Below are positions 45,702-53,781 of a stretch of DNA of 64,000 nucleotides, piece by piece. Source of the DNA: Rhizobium sp. BK418 (GTDB taxonomy: Bacteria > Pseudomonadota > Alphaproteobacteria > Rhizobiales > Rhizobiaceae); the NCBI RefSeq assembly GCF_004341105.1, contig NZ_SLZK01000004.1:496001-560000 (forward strand). The letters run 5' to 3'. Numbering within the stretch: the stretch's first letter is position 1; every line of letters begins with the position of its first letter. Under the pieces are notes generated by a model. The model did no database searches. It was given only the letters and a program-made list of their open reading frames with translations, and was not told the DNA's origin. The position numbers and the translations under genes were made by a program.

Positions 45702-46874
45702 TTACGCAGCCCGTTGAAATCGCCGGACAATTCCGTCTGAGTAAACCTGCTTGCCCCGGCAGAAGGTGGCTCGTACCCGCGGAAGGCGGCCATGCTCGGC
45801 GATGACGAGATCGGCACGAAGCCCGACTTCGATTGCGCCCCGGTCCATAAGCCCGAGCGCTCGGGCGGGGTTGGCGCTGACCAGCGCGACAGAAGCCGCC
45901 AACCCGCCCGATCCAGCTTCGGCGAGCGCGATCGCCGCCGGAAGCATGGCGGAGGGATGATAATCACTTGCCAGGATATCGAGAACGCCGCGTTCATAGG
46001 CCTCGCGTGCAGAAAGGTTGCCTGAATAGGACAGACCGCGAAGCGCGTTCGGTGCGCCCATGGCCGTTGCAAGTCCGAGCTTGCGGGCCTCTTGTGCTGC
46101 GGCCATCGTCACCGGAAATTCGCTGATGCGTGCACCCAGCCCTTCGACGATCACGACTTTCTCGATGCTATCATCGTCGTGGGAGGCAATGATGACGCCG
46201 TGGTCTCGGGCCGTTGCTGCAATGCCTTCAAGATTGTCGACCGCGTCATTGTTCTGGGCGCGGTTTTCCATGCGTTCGCGCACGCGATGGGCAGCCTGTT
46301 CGATCGTGATCTTGTTGTTGCGCGCGATCGTCTCGATATGCCGCTCGACATCGCGGTACTGGCCCTGACCCGGCGTATGGTCCATCAGCGAGACGAGATC
46401 GAGCGCACCGGCCCGCAGCAGATCCTCGATCACGACTCGGGCATGAGTGAAAGTGATTTCGAAGCGCGCATGAACCCTGTGGTCGATCAGAAGATCGTTC
46501 TTCCGGAGCTCGACGAGTGTCTGGATGATCGAGCGCGAATGTTCTTCCGAGCGAATGTGTCCGTAGCCGCTATTGGCATGGAAGGACAAAGCCGCGTATG
46601 CGGTGGTGATGCCGTTGCCGGCGAGCTTCTTATCGAGTTCGAAGATGCCGAGTTCCAGTGGGAAGCGCACATTCGGCCGAGGCTCAATCTCGCGTTCGAT
46701 CATATCGCCGTGCATGTCGATGAAGCCAGGAAGCAGCAGCCTGCCACCGCCGTTGATATCGGCTGAGGCCACCGGATCTTCCCTGACGTCGGCGATGAAA
46801 CCATCTTCGATCCGGACTGCGCCGCGCGGTATGGTTCTATCGCGCAGTACGATTTCGAAATCACTCAGCCACAT
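45702..46874 (-). CDS. phnM: PhnM, ribosyl-triphosphonate diphosphatase
   Basis: A 390-residue amidohydrolase-fold enzyme that removes pyrophosphate from ribose 1-phosphonate 5-triphosphate in the C-P lyase pathway. Metal-site segments are seen: LLPGFIDMHGDMIE, LMDHTPGQGQ, GVIIASHDDD and LASDYHPS. Several ATGs are possible (46886, 46877, 46874); the last has GGAG at the best distance (6 bases) and starts MWLSDFEIVLRD. It overlaps the end of phnL by 14 bases. Confidence 0.9.
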   Translation of the reverse strand: MWLSDFEIVLRDRTIPRGAVRIEDGFIADVREDPVASADINGGGRLLLPGFIDMHGDMIEREIEPRPNVRFPLELGIFELDKKLAGNGITTAYAALSFHANSGYGHIRSEEHSRSIIQTLVELRKNDLLIDHRVHARFEITFTHARVVIEDLLRAGALDLVSLMDHTPGQGQYRDVERHIETIARNNKITIEQAAHRVRERMENRAQNNDAVDNLEGIAATARDHGVIIASHDDDSIEKVVIVEGLGARISEFPVTMAAAQEARKLGLATAMGAPNALRGLSYSGNLSAREAYERGVLDILASDYHPSAMLPAAIALAEAGSGGLAASVALVSANPARALGLMDRGAIEVGLRADLVIAEHGRLPRVRATFCRGKQVYSDGIVRRFQRAA

Positions 46875-47607
46875 CATATGCTCCATCTTGGATCTGTCGG
46901 GTGTGAAGACTGATTTCGCGGTCAATGAGATCCGCGACGTCGTCGGGGTGGTGAAAAACGCCAATCATCGCAACGCCAGCAGCTTTCAGCTCAGCGAGGC
47001 GGGCAACGAGGGCGCGGCGGGCATTCTTGTCGAGCGAGGCGGTCGGCTCGTCGAGAAACAGAAGCCGTTGCGGCAGGATGAGCGCACGCGCCAGATTGAC
47101 CTTTTGCTGTTCGCCGCCAGAGAAGGTGGAGGGGTAGGCGGCCCAGAGGTCGGGCTTGACGCCGAAGGCGGACAGCCATCGGCGGGCCTCGTCGATCGCT
47201 TCGCCGTAAGGCCGACCGGCAAGCCGCAGCGGCTCAGCGACCAGCTCTTCGGCAGCCACACGCGGACGCGCCTGCAGGAACTGCGTCACGAAGCCGATCT
47301 CCCGCTTGCGCAGAAAGGCTATATCGACATCGGCTGCAACCGTCAGGTCGATGACCCCTTCGCGGGTGTGATAATAGGCGTGGCCCGCCCGCGGTATGTA
47401 GGAGCGATAAAGCGTGCGCAGCAATGTCGATTTGCCTGCGCCGTTTTCGCCTGTCAGCAGGATGAATTCGCCCTCATGCAGTTCGAAATCAACCTTGTCG
47501 AAGGCATGGAGCGTGCGCTTGAGATGATGCATCTCGAAATGCTTCGCCAATCCCTGAACTGAAAGGATCGTCTGCGCTGCGGTGGCAGGATGTGTATGCA
47601 TGTTCAC
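46861..47607 (-). CDS. phnL: PhnL, C-P lyase ABC-type ATPase
   Basis: A 248-residue ABC ATPase without a permease, a component of the C-P lyase machinery. Walker A TGENGAGKST, signature FSGGEQQKVNLARAL and Walker B LLFLDEPTASLD are intact. A GTG at 47607 with AGGAG upstream is taken as start; an ATG follows two codons later. PhnL is needed with PhnG, PhnH and PhnI to attach the phosphonate to ribose triphosphate. Confidence 0.93.
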   Translation of the reverse strand: MNMHTHPATAAQTILSVQGLAKHFEMHHLKRTLHAFDKVDFELHEGEFILLTGENGAGKSTLLRTLYRSYIPRAGHAYYHTREGVIDLTVAADVDIAFLRKREIGFVTQFLQARPRVAAEELVAEPLRLAGRPYGEAIDEARRWLSAFGVKPDLWAAYPSTFSGGEQQKVNLARALILPQRLLFLDEPTASLDKNARRALVARLAELKAAGVAMIGVFHHPDDVADLIDREISLHTRQIQDGAYDVAE

Positions 47608-47622
47608 CGGGTCAGTCTCCTG

Positions 47623-48456
47623 TCAAAGCTTCGCATGCACGAGCTGCTGCGTATATTCATGCTGCGGATCCTGGAAGATCTGATCAGCAAGGCCTTCCTC
47701 CACGGCTTCGCCGTTGCGCATCACCATCACACGATCCGCCATGGTGCGGATAACACCGAGATCATGCGAAACGATGACGATGGTGATACGGCGCTCGCGC
47801 TGCAGACGCTTCAGCGTGTCGAGGACCAGCGCCTGAACACTAACATCGAGGCCTGTTGTCGGCTCGTCGAGCAGCAGGAGCGCAGGTTCGAGCGCGATTG
47901 CCTTCGCAAGCTGCACGCGCTGCTGCATGCCGCCGGAGAGTTCCGCGGGGCGGGCATCCATGCGCGCGGCCGGAAATTCCGAGGCATCGAGCGCGTCTTT
48001 CGCGCGTGCACGAAGAATGGCGAAATTCCGCTCGCCGGCAATCAGCAGCCGTTCGGCAACATTGCCGCTGCTCGTGTGGTTCATCCTGAGGCCAAGATGC
48101 GGGTTTTGGTAGACGATGCCGATATGGCGCGCCCGCAGCATTCGCCGCTCGAAACGGTCGAGCGTGAAGAGATTGAGGTCCTCACGGCCGGGAAGCGCTA
48201 GCCGGTATTCACCGTTATCTGGCCTGTCTTCGAGGTTCATCATCCTGAGCAGGGTCGACTTGCCGGAACCGGATTCGCCGACAATGCCGAGCACTTCGCC
48301 CGGATAGGCGGTAACATCGACGCCTCGCAGCGCCTGGACATCGCCGAAGCTCTTGCGGATACCGTTCATCGCCAGGATGGGAGAGGACAGCATCAGCCGA
48401 GGTGGTTGGCGCATCGAGGCAGAGGGATCGGAGGCGGAGAAATTTACGGCGGTCAT
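47623..48456 (-). CDS. phnK: PhnK, C-P lyase ABC-type ATPase
   Basis: A 277-residue ABC ATPase that binds the PhnGHIJ core complex through PhnJ in E. coli. Walker A GESGSGKST, signature LSGGMQQRVQLAKAI and Walker B LLLLDEPTTGLD are intact. The first ~25 residues are an extension not usual in the family, so a later start (M22 or M30) is possible. The start overlaps the phnJ stop as ATGA. That PhnK is kept next to a PhnJ with a changed metal site suggests the complex still assembles. Confidence 0.92.
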   Translation of the reverse strand: MTAVNFSASDPSASMRQPPRLMLSSPILAMNGIRKSFGDVQALRGVDVTAYPGEVLGIVGESGSGKSTLLRMMNLEDRPDNGEYRLALPGREDLNLFTLDRFERRMLRARHIGIVYQNPHLGLRMNHTSSGNVAERLLIAGERNFAILRARAKDALDASEFPAARMDARPAELSGGMQQRVQLAKAIALEPALLLLDEPTTGLDVSVQALVLDTLKRLQRERRITIVIVSHDLGVIRTMADRVMVMRNGEAVEEGLADQIFQDPQHEYTQQLVHAKL

Positions 48457-49367
48457 TGCTCGATCCTCCCCTGCTTGTAATAGGTTTCGCCGATAGCAAC
48501 GGTCTCACCATCCCGCTTGCGGATATGCTTGACGCCATACTGGCTGTCGGAGACTTCGAAACTCGATGAGCCGTCGTCCTGCGGCAGCTCGTTCATGAAA
48601 TAGCCTGTTACGCCGCTACGATGACAAATCTTGTCAGCATGATCCTCGACCCGGTAGGGCACGTCGTCGAAGACGAGCGGCTCGACGCGCGTATAGGGCG
48701 GGACGGCATGGATGCGTTTTTCGCGGCCGGCCGAAAGGATGGTGAGGTTTGCCGCCTGGTTCATCTTCGGCACGTCCCAGCGCGGGATCGGTGACGGGGT
48801 CATGACATGTCGGCCGTTGACCATGCTGGGATAGCTGGAACCTTGCATGATGCGGCCCGAGCGCACGAGCTGCTCGTAAAGCGTCAGCCAGAGCTGACCA
48901 TAATCGGCGTCGCCATGCATGATGCGCGCTTCCGACATGTCCGGCTGGACGGGCCGCAACGGTTCGGGATTGGGAACCTGCAACACGAGGATTTGGTCCT
49001 CACGCAGCTTCTCCTCCGGAATGCGGTGGCGCGACTGGATGATATCCGCCTCCAGCGTGTCCAGCGTCTCCTTGGCCGAGCTGACGCGGCGCAGGAATTT
49101 GCGGATGCTGCTGGCATTCACGGAATCGTCGGCGCCCTGGTCGATGACCTTGACGATCGAGGTGGGTTTCAGGAGCGTCAGCGTCACCTGCAGGCCGCCC
49201 GTTCCCCAGCCACGAGCGATCGGCACTTCGCGGCTTGCATAGGGGACCTGATAACCGGGAATGGCAATGGCTTTCAGGATGCGGCGGCGCATCTCGCGCT
49301 TGGCGGATTCATCCAGGAAGCCGTAGGTGAAGGCCGCCCAGGGTTTTGTCAGTTGATCGAGTTTCAC
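48453..49367 (-). CDS. phnJ: PhnJ-family protein lacking most of the metal-site cysteines
   Basis: A 304-residue protein clearly of the PhnJ family: IPGYQVPYASREVP, GWGTGGLQVT, VIDQGADDSVNASSIR, RHRIPE, LVLQVPNPEPLR and GREKRIHAVPPYTRVE all align with E. coli PhnJ. In the family four cysteines (241, 244, 266, 272 in E. coli) form the radical-SAM/zinc site. Here the matching places read Cys248, Ser251, Val272 and Gly278, and Cys248 is the only cysteine in the protein. The frame is intact and coupled to phnI and phnK by ATGA overlaps. Canonical SAM-radical C-P cleavage therefore looks unlikely. It may be a scaffold subunit or have other chemistry. Confidence 0.9.
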   Translation of the reverse strand: MKLDQLTKPWAAFTYGFLDESAKREMRRRILKAIAIPGYQVPYASREVPIARGWGTGGLQVTLTLLKPTSIVKVIDQGADDSVNASSIRKFLRRVSSAKETLDTLEADIIQSRHRIPEEKLREDQILVLQVPNPEPLRPVQPDMSEARIMHGDADYGQLWLTLYEQLVRSGRIMQGSSYPSMVNGRHVMTPSPIPRWDVPKMNQAANLTILSAGREKRIHAVPPYTRVEPLVFDDVPYRVEDHADKICHRSGVTGYFMNELPQDDGSSSFEVSDSQYGVKHIRKRDGETVAIGETYYKQGRIEQ

Positions 49368-50458
49368 GGCATTGCCTTTTCGAGTTCGGCCTGCTTGACC
49401 GCGCCGTCCTGCGGCGCGCTGGTTTCATTCGCTTTGTCGGCCTTCACGCGCCTGATCGCATCGAGGCTCGACTGGAAGGTCACGTAATGCGGCAGCTTGA
49501 AGTGAATGCAGAAGCCCGAGCTTTCGACGGGTTCCGTATGGTAGAGGATAAACTCCTCGTTCGACGCCGGATGCGGGTTTGGCTGGTTGGAGGCAAGATC
49601 GAGCGAGGCGGCGGCGATCACTTTGACCTCATTCCAGCCGAAGGTGGCAGAAAAGCCGAGTTCCAGCCCTTTGCTCTTGGAGATGACCTCGCTCTGGCTG
49701 ACGCGCACGCGTCCGGCACTGAAGAGCGTACCGCGGGGATGGCGGATACGGACCTTGGCCTCGCCGAGCCTGAGCTCGTTGACGGTCGGATGTACACTGC
49801 CATAACCGCGCATGGTCGAGTAGCCGAGCGCCAGCGTGCCACCGGTATCGGCGCGTGCCAGGCTCTGCAGCTTGTGGGCGCGGCTCGCCGGAAAGAGTAG
49901 CGGCTCACGCGTTACGTCGGGGATCTCGTCAAGCGGTATGTCCTTGGTCGGCGTTTCGGCGATCAAGCCCTGCGCCTTCTGCCAGTCAGTCAGCGAGGGC
50001 TGCGTGGCGGGTGCCGGCTTGTCCGCAGATTCCACAGGTTCGGGAATAAAAGTCGCTCCATTCAAGACGTCGACATTCAGCAGCCGGTGCGAGTAGTCGA
50101 GCGTTGGTCCCAGGATCTGGCCGCCCGGAATATCCTTGAAGGCGGCCGAAATACGCCGCACCGTGAAGAGATCCTGCTGGCAAACCGGCTCGGCGATCGT
50201 CAGGCGCGGCTGGGTCGTGCGATAGGCACGCAGCAGCAATACCGCCTCATAGAGATCGCCGCCGGACTGGGCGAGCGCAAGTGCGGCAAGTTCAGGCGCA
50301 TACAGAGAAGCCTCGCCCATGACGCGGTCGACGAGATAGGGAAGGCTCTCGCCGATCGCGTCGACGCGGGTCTTGTCGATCTGCCCAAGCTCTTCGCGAT
50401 AGAGACGCTCGGACTGTTCAATGGCGTGTTCGCCGCCACGTGTTGCAACATAGGCCAT
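49364..50458 (-). CDS. phnI: PhnI, C-P lyase core subunit
   Basis: A 364-residue subunit. In E. coli PhnI is a nucleosidase that, with PhnG, H and L, swaps adenine of ATP for a phosphonate. Conserved family stretches are present: MAYVATRGGEHAIEQSERL, VDRVMGEASLYAPELAALAL, LLRAYRTTQPR, IPGGQILGPTLDYSHRLL and, near the end, EPVESSGFCIHFKLPHYV. Length matches the family. Its start overlaps the phnH stop by one base and its stop overlaps phnJ. Confidence 0.94.
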   Translation of the reverse strand: MAYVATRGGEHAIEQSERLYREELGQIDKTRVDAIGESLPYLVDRVMGEASLYAPELAALALAQSGGDLYEAVLLLRAYRTTQPRLTIAEPVCQQDLFTVRRISAAFKDIPGGQILGPTLDYSHRLLNVDVLNGATFIPEPVESADKPAPATQPSLTDWQKAQGLIAETPTKDIPLDEIPDVTREPLLFPASRAHKLQSLARADTGGTLALGYSTMRGYGSVHPTVNELRLGEAKVRIRHPRGTLFSAGRVRVSQSEVISKSKGLELGFSATFGWNEVKVIAAASLDLASNQPNPHPASNEEFILYHTEPVESSGFCIHFKLPHYVTFQSSLDAIRRVKADKANETSAPQDGAVKQAELEKAMP

Positions 50459-51003
50459 CAGAGCACCTCTATCTTCGTGGAGCGGGGAATGCCGATAAGG
50501 CTTGCGCCGTCGGCAAGATAAATGTCCCAGCCGAGGGGATAACGGATGGCTTCGGCGCGCAGTGCCCAGAAATCCGAATGGACGCCGCCAATCATGATAT
50601 CGATGGAACCATTGACGCCAGGGCCGGTGAGGCGAAGCATCGTCCCCGAGCCGATCTGCGCTTCAGCGAAAATCGTCGCCGAGGCATCGGGATAGAGGAG
50701 GTTGCCACCCAGCATCACCGACAGGGTAGAAATCTCTGCAGGACCACCGAGCGATGCGAAAACATATTCGGCCTCCGGCAGGGCAACGGCATTCGCGCCG
50801 GTCCTGGCAATCTCGGCCTTCAGTCTTTCATCGAAGCAGAAGAAGCTGCACTCGCGGTCGAGCAGGCTTTCGGCCAGCGCGAGCAGACCCGGAAAGGGTA
50901 GAGGCTGGGCGCGGCCGGGGCGGGCAAGCGCCCACATCAGCGCATCGAATGTCGCGTTGGTGCGCATGTCTTCAATGGTCGGAAGGAGCAAGGTCTGGTT
51001 CAT
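50458..51003 (-). CDS. phnH: PhnH, C-P lyase core subunit
   Basis: A 181-residue subunit of the PhnGHIJ core complex. It shows the family features FDALMWALARPGR near the N-terminus, a central LLDRECSFFCFDERL and GSGTMLRLTGPGVNG. Start and stop overlap its neighbours (TGATG), showing coupled translation. Confidence 0.93.
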   Translation of the reverse strand: MNQTLLLPTIEDMRTNATFDALMWALARPGRAQPLPFPGLLALAESLLDRECSFFCFDERLKAEIARTGANAVALPEAEYVFASLGGPAEISTLSVMLGGNLLYPDASATIFAEAQIGSGTMLRLTGPGVNGSIDIMIGGVHSDFWALRAEAIRYPLGWDIYLADGASLIGIPRSTKIEVL

Positions 51004-51461
51004 CAGAAGGTCTCCATCCGCACGCGCGTCGCCTCGACCTTGCGCAGCCTGATATCGTCATCCTGTGTCTGACGGCTCTGTTCGCTTGTCAGGAAATTCA
51101 CGATGCCAGCCTTGCCGATATCACTCGCGAAGCTCGCATCGATGACCGCCATGGCCATCGCATGTTCGAGATCGCGTCCGACGACAGCGCCATAACCCTC
51201 TGTGCCATGAGCCGGCAGGCGGATATGGGCTTCGGCCATCAGCACCTCGCCGAGGTGGAAAGCGGTGTTCTGGACGGTGTCGATATAGGGCAACATCGCA
51301 AGGCCGGTGCGGTTCAAGAGAACCTCCACCGGCCCGAGTTCATCGAGCAAATCCTCTGCAACTGCCTTGATTCCTTCGGCATCGGCCCTGGCAAGTATGT
51401 CGAGCATGCTTGCATGGCTGAAGCTGGCAGGGGGCGCGCCGGCTTCCATGGTGTCATTCAT
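51003..51461 (-). CDS. phnG: PhnG, C-P lyase core subunit
   Basis: A 152-residue subunit from the ATG at 51461, with AAGGACAGG upstream. Family features are EVLLNRTGLAMLPYIDTVQN and AFHLGEVLMAEAHIRL. The open frame further upstream to 51644 lies inside phnF. It overlaps the phnF end by 8 bases, so the regulator and the enzyme genes share a transcript. Confidence 0.92.
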   Translation of the reverse strand: MNDTMEAGAPPASFSHASMLDILARADAEGIKAVAEDLLDELGPVEVLLNRTGLAMLPYIDTVQNTAFHLGEVLMAEAHIRLPAHGTEGYGAVVGRDLEHAMAMAVIDASFASDIGKAGIVNFLTSEQSRQTQDDDIRLRKVEATRVRMETF

Positions 51462-52242
51462 CGTCCTGTCCTTTCGCCGTGGTCGCGACGCGATCCTCCG
51501 GCCCGTTGTCAATGCTGAATTGCACGCGCTCTCCGGCCCAGACCGTCTCAGAATAGGCGATTGGCCGGCCTTCCATGTCGACGTCGGTCTTTTGGACGAC
51601 CAGCACCGGCTGCTGCGGCGACTGGGCGAGAAGCTGCGCTTCATCGCCGATCGCGCGACGGGTGAGGATCATCGTGGTCTGCCGGACATAATCGGGGATG
51701 CCGAAGGCAGCGTAGATGCTGGTGACGGATTCCCCTGCGCGGCGGCGCAGATGCATGTTAGGGAAGCGCTCGACCGGATGGTAGGAGTGGCTGAGGCTGA
51801 TCGGCACATCGTCGGCAAAGCCACGCCGGGCGATCATATAGACCTTTGCACCTTCGGGAAGCTTCAGCGCCGCGGCGACGCCGGGTGGCGCAGCGATCTC
51901 AGACTCCGAGACCGGCTGGCCGGAGGGCACGCGCCCCTGTTCCAGGAGATTTTTGCGGAAACGTGTTCGCCGGGCGATATTGTAGGTGAGGACTGAATGC
52001 TCTTCCACAAAGGTGCCGCGACCCTGCTCAACCCGCACCTTGCCGGCAGAGGCCAACTCGGCGATCGCCCGTCGAACGCTATGACGGCCGACCTTGAACT
52101 GCTCCATGATCTCGGCTTCGGTTGGCAGCCGACTTCCGGGTGGAAGGGCACCCGAAGCAATATCCCTATTGATCTGTTTCTCGACGATCTGCCATTGGCC
52201 CGACCGCGATCTCGCGTCGATCGAATGTTGTTCCTCAATCAT
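51454..52242 (-). CDS. phnF: PhnF, GntR-family (HutC/UTRA) regulator
   Basis: A 262-residue regulator at the head of the phn operon. The N-terminal winged helix (LPTEAEIMEQFKVGRHSVRRAI, near residues 40-62) binds DNA, and the C-terminal UTRA domain senses a ligand. The ATG at 52242 (MIEEQHSIDARS) follows AGGA at 9 bases; in-frame ATGs at 52263 and beyond would lengthen it. The start region carries a direct decamer repeat, so it may autoregulate. The inducer is probably a phosphonate or pathway intermediate (inference). Confidence 0.9.
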   Translation of the reverse strand: MIEEQHSIDARSRSGQWQIVEKQINRDIASGALPPGSRLPTEAEIMEQFKVGRHSVRRAIAELASAGKVRVEQGRGTFVEEHSVLTYNIARRTRFRKNLLEQGRVPSGQPVSESEIAAPPGVAAALKLPEGAKVYMIARRGFADDVPISLSHSYHPVERFPNMHLRRRAGESVTSIYAAFGIPDYVRQTTMILTRRAIGDEAQLLAQSPQQPVLVVQKTDVDMEGRPIAYSETVWAGERVQFSIDNGPEDRVATTAKGQDDE

Positions 52243-52288
52243 TCGGATGAATCCTAAATTCATTCGGATGACTTTAACATAGCTGTTA
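52241..52288 (-). promoter_or_regulatory. Repeat cluster at the phnF start, candidate operator
   Basis: TCATCCGAAT occurs twice in the same direction, 21 bases (two helix turns) apart (52241-52250 and 52262-52271), and TAACA-GCTA-TGTTA forms an inverted repeat at 52274-52287. All lie at or just upstream of the phnF start. They are candidate binding sites for PhnF itself. Confidence 0.45.
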
Positions 52289-52539
52289 TCAGTGACGCTT
52301 TTGTGTAAGCGGCGCAATTTTTATGACACCAATCGCTATGTCGGGATGACAGGGCGCGGAAGAAAATGGGATCGAAACAGCGGCCCTGCGATAACGAGCG
52401 GTTCCCGCCGCAGAATCGTTTCATCCATGATCGACCTATGGTGGTCGAGGCAGATATTGGCTGCACTTGATGCCTGACACCGTCCGCTCCTAGGGATCGG
52501 CGGCGTCAGCTGAGTTCGTCGAGCTTATGCGTGAAAGAC
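52289..52539. promoter_or_regulatory. phnF upstream region
   Basis: No gene is seen between the phnF start region and the end of the M24 peptidase gene. On the minus strand CTGTCAT (52346-52352) matches a PhoB half-site, and TGTCAT recurs at 52323-52328, but the spacing is not that of a Pho box. The phn promoter presumably lies here. Confidence 0.3.
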
Positions 52540-53733
52540 TCAGACCGCGTAGGGATTGGCCGCCGGTGTCGTGAACCAATGCGCGCCGTCTTCGCCCATA
52601 TGAATATGGTCTTCGAGGCGGACGCCGAATGCACCGGGGAAGACGATCATAGGCTCGTTCGAGAAGCACATGCCCGGTGCCAGCGGCGTCTGGTTGCCTC
52701 GGACGATGTAAGGCGCTTCATGGATGTCGAGGCCGAGACCGTGGCCGGCGCGATGCGGCAGGCCGGGCAGGCGGTAGTCCGGACCGAGGCCGTGGTGGGC
52801 AAACTTGTCGCGGGCGGCCGCATCAAGGCTTTCGCAGGGCGCGCCGAGTTTTGCTGCGTCGAATACGGCCTGCTGCCCCTCGCGCTCGATCGCCCAGGCG
52901 CGTTCGAACGCATTATTATCTCCTTCCAGCATGTAGGTACGGGTCAGATCGGAATGATAGCCATCGAGGCGGCAGCCTGTATCGACGAGAATGACATCGC
53001 CCGCCTGCAGGATCTGTTCGCCGTCTGCGCCGTGCGGCAGCGCGGTCGCTCCCCCGAAGGAGACGATGCAGAAGCTCGAGCCACCATCCGCGCCTGCCGC
53101 GCGATGCTGCTGGTCGATGAAGCGCACCACGTCGGACGCGGCTGTACCGGGCGTGAGTGTGTCGCGGACCTTGCGGTGGATATCCAGCGTAAGGCCCATC
53201 GCATATCGGATGAGGGCGATTTCCGCTGACGATTTGATGGCACGCAGGGCCCGGATGACAGGCCCGCCATCCACGAGACGTGTTGCGCCCATCTGTGCCG
53301 TGAAGGCATGATAGAAGGCAAGCGGCAACGCATCGTCGAGAGCGAGTTTGCCTGTCGACCCGACGAGCCGCGAGACGAGTGCTGCCGGGTTTTCCTCCTC
53401 TTCCCAGACGGCGATATCACCCGGCAGATGCGGCAGCGTTTCGACGCGGCTGCGCTCGAAACCGGGAACGATATAAATCAGCTTGTCATCAGTCACGACC
53501 GCGCCAAGCAGCCGTTCGCTCAGGTGCCAGACGAGGCCGGTGAAATAGCGTAAGCTTTCGGTTGGGCCGAGCAGAGTGGCGGCGATGCCGCTCACCTGCA
53601 TGCGTTCGCGCAGGCGCGACAGGCGCGCATGCCGTTCTTCGTCAGTAATGGCTGCGACGGGATGGGACCAGGCTGCAAGAGACACGCTATCTATCCGTAA
53701 ATTTTGCCGAAATTGAATGCTTGATTCCAGCAT
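52540..53733 (-). CDS. M24-family metallopeptidase (Xaa-Pro aminopeptidase/creatinase fold)
   Basis: A 397-residue cytosolic protein. The N-terminal ~150 residues form the creatinase-like domain and the rest the pita-bread catalytic domain. Metal ligands are visible in VDTGCRLDGYHSDLTRTY (two Asp), HRAGHGLGLDIHE (His), FSNEPMIV (Glu) and VRLEDH (Glu). It is probably an Xaa-Pro dipeptidase or aminopeptidase. The start has no clear ribosome site. It is divergent from an S33 peptidase that also attacks N-terminal proline peptides, suggesting a shared job in proline peptide breakdown. Confidence 0.9.
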   Translation of the reverse strand: MLESSIQFRQNLRIDSVSLAAWSHPVAAITDEERHARLSRLRERMQVSGIAATLLGPTESLRYFTGLVWHLSERLLGAVVTDDKLIYIVPGFERSRVETLPHLPGDIAVWEEEENPAALVSRLVGSTGKLALDDALPLAFYHAFTAQMGATRLVDGGPVIRALRAIKSSAEIALIRYAMGLTLDIHRKVRDTLTPGTAASDVVRFIDQQHRAAGADGGSSFCIVSFGGATALPHGADGEQILQAGDVILVDTGCRLDGYHSDLTRTYMLEGDNNAFERAWAIEREGQQAVFDAAKLGAPCESLDAAARDKFAHHGLGPDYRLPGLPHRAGHGLGLDIHEAPYIVRGNQTPLAPGMCFSNEPMIVFPGAFGVRLEDHIHMGEDGAHWFTTPAANPYAV

Positions 53734-53781
53734 AGGGCAATTGTAGGCACTGTGTCGACAAACAATCTACAGGATTTGATT

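Noticed and set aside
48453..49367. Sequencing error or frameshift as the reason for missing PhnJ cysteines
   Set aside because: The frame is continuous to the end, residues between and beyond the altered sites still align, and the three changes are at separate codons.
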